From contig UCMT01000044.1 of the NCBI GenBank assembly GCA_900473795.1, positions 1 to 64,000 of the forward strand: a DNA stretch of 64,000 nucleotides. The letters run 5' to 3'. A program made the translations under genes and the position numbers. Position 1 is the stretch's first letter; the number at the start of each line of letters is the position of its first letter. Below are positions 16,393 through 24,033 of the stretch, piece after piece. The DNA is from Hyphomicrobiales bacterium. Its GTDB lineage: Bacteria > Pseudomonadota > Alphaproteobacteria > Rhizobiales > Rhizobiaceae. The notes under the pieces are model-generated. The model was given only the letters and a program-made list of their open reading frames with translations. It had not been told where the DNA came from and ran no database searches.

Positions 16393-16495
16393 AGCTAGCT
16401 TGGGTGTGGTTAGGCTGGCCCTAGTGCTACGAACACGAAAGCCAGCCGATTAAGATCTGGAGGGTACAATTGCGGACGCAGATTAGCAAGACAAA

Positions 16496-16512
16496 TCACA
16501 ACAGTGTTGTGA
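16496..16512. promoter_or_regulatory. 17-bp perfect palindrome abutting an XRE regulator gene
   Basis: TCACAACA-G-TGTTGTGA ends one base before the ATG of the XRE gene, where a ribosome site would normally be. It is a likely autoregulatory operator. No Shine-Dalgarno sequence is visible. Confidence 0.65.
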
Positions 16513-16513
16513 A

Positions 16514-16762
16514 ATGAACGCCGTTCAGTGCAAACTTGCTCGTGTTGCACTGGGCTGGGGAGTGCGGGAGCTCGCACAAGCGGCAAATGTTTCAACCCAG
16601 ACAGTAAGCCGGTTGGAGAGGGGTGAGCAGCTTCGGGGCGGCACTGTCGATAGCTTAAGACATGTCCTTGAAGCAGCAGGCATAGAGTTCATTCCAGAAA
16701 ACAGAGACGGCTACGGGATCTGGGTCAAAAAAGCTGCGATTTCCGTGTTGGCTGGTGACTAG
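16514..16762 (+). CDS. Small XRE-family transcriptional regulator
   Basis: The 82-residue protein is essentially one Cro/C1-type helix-turn-helix domain (about residues 4-60: LARVALGWGVRELAQAANVS, TQTVSRLERGEQL, LRHVLEAAGIEF), with a short tail. No ligand or toxin-binding domain is present. The gene stands alone between the Tat-like paralogs and the transfer genes. A perfect palindrome touches its start codon and suggests self-repression; absence of a ribosome site suggests a leaderless or weakly translated message. Targets beyond itself are unknown. Confidence 0.8.
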   Translation: MNAVQCKLARVALGWGVRELAQAANVSTQTVSRLERGEQLRGGTVDSLRHVLEAAGIEFIPENRDGYGIWVKKAAISVLAGD

Positions 16763-16845
16763 AGCTTGATGGGGCTCTCGCTCATATGACTTGTAACGGA
16801 GGCGGAGACCGCCACCGTACGATATTACCAAGCAGGTTTGCTCCT

Positions 16846-17193
16846 TCAGTGGCGAGTAGGAGTCGCGAGGGGTAAAAGCGTGCTCGCCTGGTCGATGACC
16901 TTTCGCAGCTTTCTCCATCCGGGCAGATTTTGCTCGTTGACGCGTTCTTCAACGGCTTTCAGCATCCATCCGGCGCAGGCAACGTCTCCAGCCGCTTTGT
17001 ATCTATCAACGCGCTTGAAGCAGGCGTCGATGCGGGGGCGGGCGTCGCCATTGTCCAACGGGATCGTTGCGACGAGGAGCTCGGCTTCCTGATAGGCCAA
17101 CGCTATACGCTGCCGTTTCTCCGCATCGCTGTCGATGATGACGCTGAGGGTGAAGACCAGCGTTTGAGATAAATGTTTGGTCTCGTCGCTCAT
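16846..17193 (-). CDS. Hypothetical protein at the end of the tra operon
   Basis: The 115-residue soluble, helical protein starts at MSDETKHLSQT. Its start codon overlaps the traG stop (4 bases), so it is the last gene of the traD-traG transcript. The visible sequence is mostly amphipathic helix (RIDACFKRVDRYKAAGDVAC, LKAVEERVNEQNLPGWRK). I do not recognise a family. Context suggests a transfer-related accessory protein. Confidence 0.6.
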   Translation of the reverse strand: MSDETKHLSQTLVFTLSVIIDSDAEKRQRIALAYQEAELLVATIPLDNGDARPRIDACFKRVDRYKAAGDVACAGWMLKAVEERVNEQNLPGWRKLRKVIDQASTLLPLATPTRH

Positions 17194-18764
17194 GCTGGAT
17201 CGAAGGCCCCTTTGAATTCCGGATCGGTATAATATTTGAGCTTTCGGACCCACGCCGGCCGTTTCCCTTGTCTGAGCAGGATCATCCTGTCTTCCGGTAG
17301 TCGCATGATTTCATCGGCATTGATGAGATCACGCGCCGAGATGTGTTCGGAAGCAGAACTTTTGCCCTCGCCCCATGACCGGGTGACGTATTGCGCATCC
17401 GTCTTGCCGATCGAGCGCGCGATGAGTTCGGCCGTTTCGATATCGTTCACCCCGAAGACCTGAAGGACGGCGGCATTCGACAGGAAGGTGCCGGCGCGTT
17501 GGCCATAGGTGGCGCGCAGTTGATGGGTATCCTGGAGGATCGGCCAGAGCTGAACGCCATAGCCGGCCATCAGGCCCATGGCGCGTTCGACCGGCGCCAG
17601 GTGGCCGAGAGCAGCAAACTCGTCGAGCAGGTAAAGCACGGGCCGGGCAGGGGAGGCGGGCTCGCGCGCCATGTCGGTGAGGCTTTGGGTGATCAGCAGC
17701 CGCAACCACCTGGAATAGGTGGACAGCCGATCGGGCGGCAGGACCAGAAACACCGTCACATTGTTGCGCTTGAGATCGGTGAAGCGGCAATCCGATCGAC
17801 CGAGCACGGCGGTCATGCGCGGACTGTCGAGGAAATGGGTATGGCGTTGTGCGGCCGATAGAACACCGGCTCCTTCACGATCCGACTTGCCAAGGTGACG
17901 ATTGGCGGCGCGTGCGATCAGCCCGTTTGCCTCGTCCATGTCCTGCATTCGGGCCAGGAGACCGGAGAAACGATCCGGAGCAAGCGTCAGGTATTCACGC
18001 AGCGTTCCGAGGTGTCGGCGACCCGGAGATTCCGCCACCGCAATCTTGAGGATCAGCCCGGCAATGAGCGCCTTGGCTTCTTCATTCCAGTGCGCGTCAC
18101 CCGCCATGCCCGGCTCATCGAATACGAGGGCGTCGGCCAGCGTGTTGGCGTCCTCCGCCACATCGAGGCCATCGGGATCAAGCATGTCGAGCGGATTGAA
18201 GGCAGCGGAGCGTTTGCCCGTCACCCCGAATGGATCGAGGATATGAACCGGCCCGAATTGTTCTCGCGCGCGCCCCGTCACCCGGGCATTTTCTCCCTTC
18301 GGATCGATGCAGATCACCGAGCGATTGGCGGTGAGCAGATTGGGAATGATGGTGCCAACACCCTTGCCGGTTCGCGTCGGCGCAATGGTCAACAGATGCG
18401 CCGGTCCGTTATACCGCAGCATCTTGTCTGTCTCCGGATCGCGACCGATCATAAGGCCGTCATCGGTTGTCGAGAGTTTCTGCAGTTCCTTGGGCGTCGC
18501 CCAGCGGGCGGAGCCGAACACGGAAGAAATCGGGACATCCGTGATGAAGGCCGAGAAGAAACCTCCCACGCCGAACACAAGCGGCAGATATTTGGCGACG
18601 ATATGGACGAGCTGGCCGATCTGCCCGTGCTCAAAGCCGCCGATCAGTTGAATGAGAAAGTTCGCCGACAGCAGCAGCGCCGAAAACAGGATGCCGACGA
18701 TAACGCATAGGACGGCAAGGACCGGAGCCTTGACGATCGATTTGAGGAGCAGCGAAACCGTCAT
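17190..18764 (-). CDS. traG: Type IV coupling protein TraG (VirD4-like)
   Basis: The 524-residue protein couples the relaxosome to a type IV secretion channel. Two N-terminal membrane segments (about residues 10-38 and 50-75) precede a large ATPase domain with Walker A IAPTRTGKGVGTIIP (about 125-140), Walker B VLYLLDEFAALGH, and the conserved WPILQDTHQLRATYG region. Length is slightly shorter than Ti-plasmid TraG (about 640). It is translationally coupled to the traD-like gene upstream and to a small unknown gene downstream. No secretion-channel genes are present here, so the partner channel must be encoded elsewhere or supplied in trans. Confidence 0.92.
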   Translation of the reverse strand: MTVSLLLKSIVKAPVLAVLCVIVGILFSALLLSANFLIQLIGGFEHGQIGQLVHIVAKYLPLVFGVGGFFSAFITDVPISSVFGSARWATPKELQKLSTTDDGLMIGRDPETDKMLRYNGPAHLLTIAPTRTGKGVGTIIPNLLTANRSVICIDPKGENARVTGRAREQFGPVHILDPFGVTGKRSAAFNPLDMLDPDGLDVAEDANTLADALVFDEPGMAGDAHWNEEAKALIAGLILKIAVAESPGRRHLGTLREYLTLAPDRFSGLLARMQDMDEANGLIARAANRHLGKSDREGAGVLSAAQRHTHFLDSPRMTAVLGRSDCRFTDLKRNNVTVFLVLPPDRLSTYSRWLRLLITQSLTDMAREPASPARPVLYLLDEFAALGHLAPVERAMGLMAGYGVQLWPILQDTHQLRATYGQRAGTFLSNAAVLQVFGVNDIETAELIARSIGKTDAQYVTRSWGEGKSSASEHISARDLINADEIMRLPEDRMILLRQGKRPAWVRKLKYYTDPEFKGAFDPA

Positions 18765-19060
18765 TCCGGATTTCCGCGGCTGATCCCTTCAGGCGATGAT
18801 GCCGGCAGGAGGATATCGTCGAACAGGGCCTTGTCACCATCACGGGTGAGGAACCCGGGCAGCTCCTTGCGCAGCCAGTCGCCCAGGCGCCGGGTGAAGT
18901 CGGCATCGTTGGAATTCTCCAACCGATGCAACACGAGCGCACCGAGCAGAACCTTGCGCCTGGTGTCCTGAGCACGCTCCTGTTTTCCCAACCGTGCCTT
19001 GAGCATCTTCTTGCGTTCTTCCAATTCGGAGATGCGCTGTTCGATCGTCTTGCGCGCCAT
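18761..19060 (-). CDS. TraD-like relaxosome accessory protein
   Basis: The 99-residue basic protein starts MARKTIEQRISELEERKKML, a coiled-coil-like helix, and contains RRKVLLGALVLHRLE, the motif of the small TraD/TraC proteins that accompany Ti-type TraA and TraG. The start at MARKTIE was chosen; the longer frame overlaps the gene upstream. Its stop overlaps the traG start. It probably helps assemble the relaxase or coupling protein at oriT. Whether it is best called TraC or TraD is uncertain. Confidence 0.75.
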   Translation of the reverse strand: MARKTIEQRISELEERKKMLKARLGKQERAQDTRRKVLLGALVLHRLENSNDADFTRRLGDWLRKELPGFLTRDGDKALFDDILLPASSPEGISRGNPE

Positions 19061-19070
19061 CTTTATCCCT

Positions 19071-19862
19071 TCATTTCGCATTGCCGGACGAGGACTTCTT
19101 GAGACGAACCAGGATTGTTTTGGGATTTTCCGCGGCCCGCTCGACATCGACGATGCCGGACGCTTTGACGAGATCGCTCAGCCTCGGGAAGCCGTAGTTG
19201 CGTGCATCAAAGTCGGGTGCTTGCTTTGCCAGGTGCCCGCCCACTTGAGCCAGATTGGCCCGGCCGTCTTCCTCAGCGGTGGCGATTACAGCTTTGGTCA
19301 GCATGTCCCGTGCCGCCTTGTCCAGGCCCGCCTTCCTGGGCGCGGCTTTAGTGACGGCAGGCTTTGCCTCTGCCTGCTTTTGGGGGGCAGGGACCGCTGC
19401 TTCTTCGATCTCTTCGGCCGTAGCATTGAGCACGTCGAAATAGACGAACTTGTCGCAAGCAGTGATGAACGGACGAGGGGTCTTGCGCTCACCGAACCCA
19501 TAGACCGTGACGGCCTGTTCACGGATGCGGGCAGCGAGCCTGGCAAAGTCGCTGTCACTGGAGACAATGCAGAAACCGGAGAAGCGGCCTGTGTAAAGCA
19601 AATCCATGGCGTCGATGATCATCGCGCCGTCTGTGGCGTTCTTTCCGGTCGTATAGGCGAACTGCTGAATGGGCTGAATCGAATGTTCGAGCAGGCATTC
19701 CTTCCAACCTTTGAGGTTGGGGCCTGTCCAGTCGCCATAGATGCGTTTGACGCTGGCCGTCCCGTAGTTGGCGATCTCTGCCATGAGACCAACGACGATC
19801 TTTGGCGAAGCGTTGTCGCCGTCGATCAGCAGTGCCAGTGTCCCGGAATTGTCGGTTGCCAT
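19071..19862 (-). CDS. NYN-domain nuclease with C-terminal OST-HTH/LOTUS-like domain
   Basis: The 263-residue protein has an N-terminal NYN (LabA-like, PIN-fold) domain at about residues 5-150. Acidic metal-binding positions are visible in LALLIDGDNASP, KNATDGAMIIDAMDLLY and CIVSSDSDFARLA. An Ala/Lys-rich linker (about 155-185) leads to a C-terminal module (about 190-260) resembling OST-HTH/LOTUS, with NYGFPRLSDLVKASGIVDV. NYN proteins are RNA-processing nucleases, and LOTUS modules bind RNA. The gene is first in the minus-strand tra transcript, ten bases before the traD-like gene and facing oriT. A role in transfer is suggested by position only. Confidence 0.85.
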   Translation of the reverse strand: MATDNSGTLALLIDGDNASPKIVVGLMAEIANYGTASVKRIYGDWTGPNLKGWKECLLEHSIQPIQQFAYTTGKNATDGAMIIDAMDLLYTGRFSGFCIVSSDSDFARLAARIREQAVTVYGFGERKTPRPFITACDKFVYFDVLNATAEEIEEAAVPAPQKQAEAKPAVTKAAPRKAGLDKAARDMLTKAVIATAEEDGRANLAQVGGHLAKQAPDFDARNYGFPRLSDLVKASGIVDVERAAENPKTILVRLKKSSSGNAK

Positions 19863-19899
19863 TTTCTCCTCCCGATGAGGCAACGAGACTACACAGCGG

Positions 19900-20050
19900 T
19901 TCGTCTACAACAACCCTAAATATGTACTGGTGTTGTTGCGTCTAGCATAATCCCGACGGAGGGAGCGAAGCGAGTGAAGTTACAAGGGCGCACTTACGAG
20001 TTGCATAGCAACTCAGTGCTTGATATCCTCATTTACAATTCGGAGAACGG
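19900..20050. other. oriT: Origin of transfer (MOBQ-type)
   Basis: Between the divergent NYN and traA genes lies AAGGGCGCACTTA (19984-19996), whose complement is TAAGTGCGCCCTT, the nick-region core of RSF1010/Ti-type (MOBQ) origins. It is followed by AGTTGC-ATA-GCAACT (19999-20013) and preceded by CAACAAC...GTTGTTG (19908-19938). Position next to a matching TraA relaxase supports the call. The likely nick is inside the core; the exact phosphodiester was not determined. Confidence 0.85.
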
Positions 20051-20053
20051 CGT

Positions 20054-23000
20054 TTGGCGATTTATCATTGCAGCATGAAGCCGATAGCCCGCAGCGGCGG
20101 CCGTAGTGCCGTGGCGGCTGCCGCCTATCGGACTGCGACGATGATGCTGAATGAGCGCGACGGCCTGGTGCACGACTTCACCCGCAAGAAGGGCGTCGAG
20201 CATGCCGAGATCGTTCTTCCGGAAGGTGTGGAAGCGGATTGGGCGCTTGATCGTTCTCGCCTGTGGAATGCGGTCGAACATGCCGAGAAACGCAAGGATG
20301 CGCGGGTGGCCCGCGAGTTCGAAATTGCGCTTCCGCATGAGTTGACTTCAGAGCAACGGCTGGAGCTAACCCGGGACTTTGCCCGCGATCTGGCGAACCG
20401 GTATGGCGCTGCGGTGGACTTCGCCATTCACCAGCCACATACGGAAGGCGATGTCCGCAACTTCCATGCCCATGTGCTGATGACGACGCGGACGGTCGGT
20501 CCCGACGGTCTTGGCGAAAAGACGCTGATCGAGCGGGAGAACAAGTGGCTGCTGAACCACGATCAGCCGACCTCGCATATGCAGCTTCGGGATATCCGCC
20601 AGGCTTGGGAGAACCACGCCAACCGTCATCTGGCGCGGGCTGGTCTTGATGTCCGGATCGATCATCGCTCGCATCTGGAGCGCGGACTTGAGATCGAGCC
20701 AACCGAACATATGGGTGTCTTTGCCTCGCAGATGGATCGGCGTGGGCTGGAGGTGTCGCGCACCCGGATCGACGATAAGGCGGCACGCCGCAACGCCGAG
20801 CTGATCCGGGAAAAGCCGGAGCAGGTGCTGTCGATCCTGACCAGCGAGAAGAGCGTGTTCGATCGGTATGATGTTGCTCGGGCGCTGCATCGCTATATCG
20901 ACGATAGCCAGGGTTTCCAGAATGCCTTTGCCGCCGTCATGGCGTCGTGGGCACTGGTGGAATTGCGTCCGGAGCAGAATGGCGAGCTGGCGCGATACTC
21001 GACGAGGGAGATGCTGGAGATCGAGCACGCCATGGCTGCGAGTGCTGAGCGAATGGGACAGTCCTCCAGCCATGGCGTTCATCGACATCATGTCGATCGG
21101 GCATTGAGCCGAGAGGACGATGCGATCAGGGCAAGAACCGCGGCCTCACTTTCTGGAAAAGTTGAACGCGGTGAAATGCTGCTCATCGATCGGGAGCGGG
21201 CGATCGAGCGATCCGGTTTGAGTGAGGAACAGCGCGTGGCCGTTCAGCACATCACCGGGCCGGAGCAAGTGGCAGCGGTGATCGGCTTTGCCGGCGCTGG
21301 CAAGTCCACCATGCTTGCGGCCGCCCGTGATGCTTGGGAGCGGCAGGGGTATCGGGTTCATGGTGCAGCACTTGCCGGCAAGGCTGCCGAGGGGCTGGAA
21401 GAGTCCTCTGGTATTGCATCCCGCACATTGGCGTCGTGGGAATATGGTTGGCAGGCCGGAAGGGGACAGCTCGGCAAGGGTGATGTTCTCGTCATCGACG
21501 AGGCCGGCATGGTCGGAAGTCGGCAGCTGGCCCGGTTCGTAATCGAGGCCGAGGCGCGTGGCGCCAAACTTGTTCTGGTCGGCGATCACGAGCAGCTTCA
21601 GGCGATCGGGGCGGGATCTCCGTTCCGTGCGATTGCCGAGCGTGTAGGTGCGGTCGAGCTTTCCGAAATCCGCCGGCAGAGTGAAGGCTGGCAGCGGGAG
21701 GCGTCGATTGCGTTTGCCACCCATCGCACAGACGAGGGTCTTGCCGCCTATGCCGATCGGGGTGCTGTAAACTTCTCGGACAACCGGGATGAGGCGCGAG
21801 CAGGTCTGGTCCGCGATTATCTCTCTGATCTGGAGGAGCGCGCGTCGGGATCCCGGATTGCATTGGCGCATCGTCGGGTCGATGTCCGGGCGATCAATGC
21901 CGATATTCGCGCCTCGCTTCAGGACAGCGGTCGGCTGGGCCGCGGTGAAGAGGGTGGCGAGCTCTCATTCCAGACCAACGACGGCAAGCGGTCATTCGCG
22001 CCAGGCGACCGGATCGTGCTTCTGGAAAACAACCGCGACCTCAGTGTGAAAAACGGCATGCTGGGAACGGTTGAAGCCGTCGAGCCGGACGCACTACAAA
22101 TACGTCTCGACGGCGCAGGGCAGAACAATGCCCGTGCCGTATCCATACCTGTGAATAGTTACCAAGCCTTTGACCACGGCTACGCGACGACCATTCATAA
22201 ATCCCAAGGAGCAACGGTTGATCGCGCCTTCGTCATGGCCTCCGGCACCATGGATCGGCATCTGACCTATGTGGCGATGACGCGCCATCGTGACAGTGTG
22301 CAGCTCTATGCCGGCCGCGACGAGTTGAAGGATATGAAGGGGCTCAGCGCCAGCATGGGCCGATCGGGGGCGAAGGAAACGACGCTGGATTATACCCGGG
22401 CCTTTGCCGAGCGGCGCGGGCTTGCGGAGGAGTTTGGCGTTCGCAGCGAGATTGCCATTCAGCCCTTAGGCGCCGTTGAGGCGCCGCCGACCGGGCCAGC
22501 CGAGAAGGTCGAGCCGCTTGTGCCGGCGCTGACGAAGCATTCGCTCGGCATTGAGGCCGTGGCTCGCGACAAGGCGCGGCCGGACTTCGAGCGGGCCATG
22601 GAGACGGTGCGTTCCGTTGGTCGTAATGTTTATGCCGATGCAGATGGTGTGGCCGGCAAGCTCAGCGTTGCCATCGTGGACAAGGGCATCGAGGGACAGG
22701 CGCTTGCCAGGTCTGTTGTCGAGTGGCCGGAGCAGTTCGGGGAGTTGCGCGGCAAGTCCGGGCTCCTGGGCGAGAACAAGGAGCGCAAGGCCGCGCGTCA
22801 CTACGCCAAGGCACTCAGCAATCACGTTGCGTCGGCCGGTCGGACTTGGGAGCGTCGGCTCGAGGCAGAGCGCCAGTCGGAGACGTGGAACCGCGAGAAG
22901 CGGGATGTGATCGAGGTTCCAGGACTCACCCAGCGCAGCGAGGCTATCCTGAAGCAGTTTGATGGGCTGCCCCAGGCCGACAAGCCGAAATTCCTTGAGA

Positions 23001-23257
23001 AGATGTCCGGCACGCCGGAAGGAAAGCAGGCGCTCGATGAGGCGAGACAAGTCGCGCAGGCGCTGGAACAGCGGTTCGGCAGCGCTGATCCGCGCGACCT
23101 GAAGACGGAAAACCTGCGGTTTGGGCCAGAGGTCATCGCCAAGCTTGATCGGATCAAGGATGTTGCCCGCATTGCCGATCGAGCGCAGCGGGCTGAGCTG
23201 TCGCGTCAGTACGAACTGAAGCGCAGTCTCAACAAGGGGTTGGGATTGGGGATGTAA
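20054..23257 (+). CDS. traA: Ti-type conjugative relaxase TraA
   Basis: The 1067-residue protein joins a MobA/MobL relaxase (about residues 1-240) to a RecD-like helicase (about 380-760). It begins AIYHCSMKPIARSGGRSAV with the catalytic tyrosine in AAAAYRTA (about Tyr25), and the metal-binding histidines lie in HQPHTEG and NFHAHVLM. The helicase has Walker A GFAGAGKSTML (about 411-421), Walker B VLVIDEAGMV, and later TTIHKSQGATVD and YVAMTRHRD. The start is a TTG eight bases after a GGAG ribosome site and fits family N-termini. It nicks oriT and unwinds the strand for transfer. The end is helical and family-specific. Confidence 0.94.
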   Translation: MAIYHCSMKPIARSGGRSAVAAAAYRTATMMLNERDGLVHDFTRKKGVEHAEIVLPEGVEADWALDRSRLWNAVEHAEKRKDARVAREFEIALPHELTSEQRLELTRDFARDLANRYGAAVDFAIHQPHTEGDVRNFHAHVLMTTRTVGPDGLGEKTLIERENKWLLNHDQPTSHMQLRDIRQAWENHANRHLARAGLDVRIDHRSHLERGLEIEPTEHMGVFASQMDRRGLEVSRTRIDDKAARRNAELIREKPEQVLSILTSEKSVFDRYDVARALHRYIDDSQGFQNAFAAVMASWALVELRPEQNGELARYSTREMLEIEHAMAASAERMGQSSSHGVHRHHVDRALSREDDAIRARTAASLSGKVERGEMLLIDRERAIERSGLSEEQRVAVQHITGPEQVAAVIGFAGAGKSTMLAAARDAWERQGYRVHGAALAGKAAEGLEESSGIASRTLASWEYGWQAGRGQLGKGDVLVIDEAGMVGSRQLARFVIEAEARGAKLVLVGDHEQLQAIGAGSPFRAIAERVGAVELSEIRRQSEGWQREASIAFATHRTDEGLAAYADRGAVNFSDNRDEARAGLVRDYLSDLEERASGSRIALAHRRVDVRAINADIRASLQDSGRLGRGEEGGELSFQTNDGKRSFAPGDRIVLLENNRDLSVKNGMLGTVEAVEPDALQIRLDGAGQNNARAVSIPVNSYQAFDHGYATTIHKSQGATVDRAFVMASGTMDRHLTYVAMTRHRDSVQLYAGRDELKDMKGLSASMGRSGAKETTLDYTRAFAERRGLAEEFGVRSEIAIQPLGAVEAPPTGPAEKVEPLVPALTKHSLGIEAVARDKARPDFERAMETVRSVGRNVYADADGVAGKLSVAIVDKGIEGQALARSVVEWPEQFGELRGKSGLLGENKERKAARHYAKALSNHVASAGRTWERRLEAERQSETWNREKRDVIEVPGLTQRSEAILKQFDGLPQADKPKFLEKMSGTPEGKQALDEARQVAQALEQRFGSADPRDLKTENLRFGPEVIAKLDRIKDVARIADRAQRAELSRQYELKRSLNKGLGLGM

Positions 23258-23260
23258 ACT

Positions 23261-23398
23261 ATGGCTCGCCCTGAATTGCCCCGAGTTCCGCTCTCGAAGC
23301 GGAACGACATTCGCGTGTGGATCACATCGCTAGAAAGCGAAAGTAGGCCGATAGCACAGCAAAATGACCGCGATAGGCAGGGTGGAGCGAACGCTTAA
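23261..23398 (+). CDS. Short ORF after traA, possibly a truncated DNA-binding protein
   Basis: Four bases after traA an ATG opens a 45-codon frame starting ARPELPRVPLSKRNDIRVWI and continuing TSLESESRP before it stops. The segment KRNDIRVWITSLE recalls the beta-strand start of ribbon-helix-helix proteins such as MobC, which often sit beside relaxases, but the helices are missing. It may be a broken accessory gene. The rest of the gap to 23551 contains nothing I can support. Confidence 0.3.
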   Translation: MARPELPRVPLSKRNDIRVWITSLESESRPIAQQNDRDRQGGANA

Positions 23399-23551
23399 AG
23401 CCAACGCATCGTACCACTTGATGCGGGCGACTTTACTGCCAACCTTGACTCCGCGACAGTGTTTTTGGGAACAGGAGAGGGGGACGGTTTCGACACTCTT
23501 TATCAAATTTATCAATGCTTTAGCAAAAATCAGGTAACCATATTTATGGAA

Positions 23552-24028
23552 TTATCTTTCGCCTCGATAATTGAAGCTTTCCAGGAAGGACTGAATGACA
23601 GATAGGCCGTCGTGTCCGGCGATCTCAAGATCAACGTAGTACAACAACATGCGCTCGTGATCGCGCAGTAAACGCAATTGCACTAAATCTGATGACGGGC
23701 CGTGAATGTACAGGTCGTCAAATTCCTGCACAAATGGTTTTAGAACTTCGCGAAACTGATGTAGCCAGCCGTTCCAATCGTCCGGCTGTATGTCTGCGAG
23801 AAGGTGCCTGGTAAGTTCAATAACACGCGCATTCTCCACCGGTCGCACTTGGTATCGCTCCAGGAGTTCACCAAGGGCATTTCCGACGAGTTGCTCTACT
23901 ATTGAGAGCGTCTGAAAATCTTGTGCCTTATCGGGGAAGAGAATTGCCATCTCTCTATACAATATTTCACCGACGAGTTCCCCAAAATGAGCCTCTCGCA
24001 GCTTCTCGGTATATTCTTCAATTTTCAT
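23552..24028 (-). CDS. Hypothetical 158-residue helical protein, linked to ETF-QO
   Basis: I do not recognise the family. The protein looks all-helical with no signal or membrane segment. Acid-rich helices such as GELVGEILYREMAILFPD and LLRDHERMLLYYVDLEIAG contain E/H patterns that recall a four-helix (ferritin-like) bundle, which is a guess. It begins five bases after the ETF-QO stop on the same strand, so it is almost certainly the last gene of the demethylation operon. Base composition is lower in GC than its neighbours, which may mark recent recruitment. Its presence in the operon hints at an accessory role in the pathway. Confidence 0.6.
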   Translation of the reverse strand: MKIEEYTEKLREAHFGELVGEILYREMAILFPDKAQDFQTLSIVEQLVGNALGELLERYQVRPVENARVIELTRHLLADIQPDDWNGWLHQFREVLKPFVQEFDDLYIHGPSSDLVQLRLLRDHERMLLYYVDLEIAGHDGLSVIQSFLESFNYRGER

Positions 24029-24033
24029 CGTCC

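Noticed and set aside
17895-18710. 271-codon plus-strand frame opposite traG
   Set aside because: Antisense to a conserved ATPase; no ribosome site or family match.
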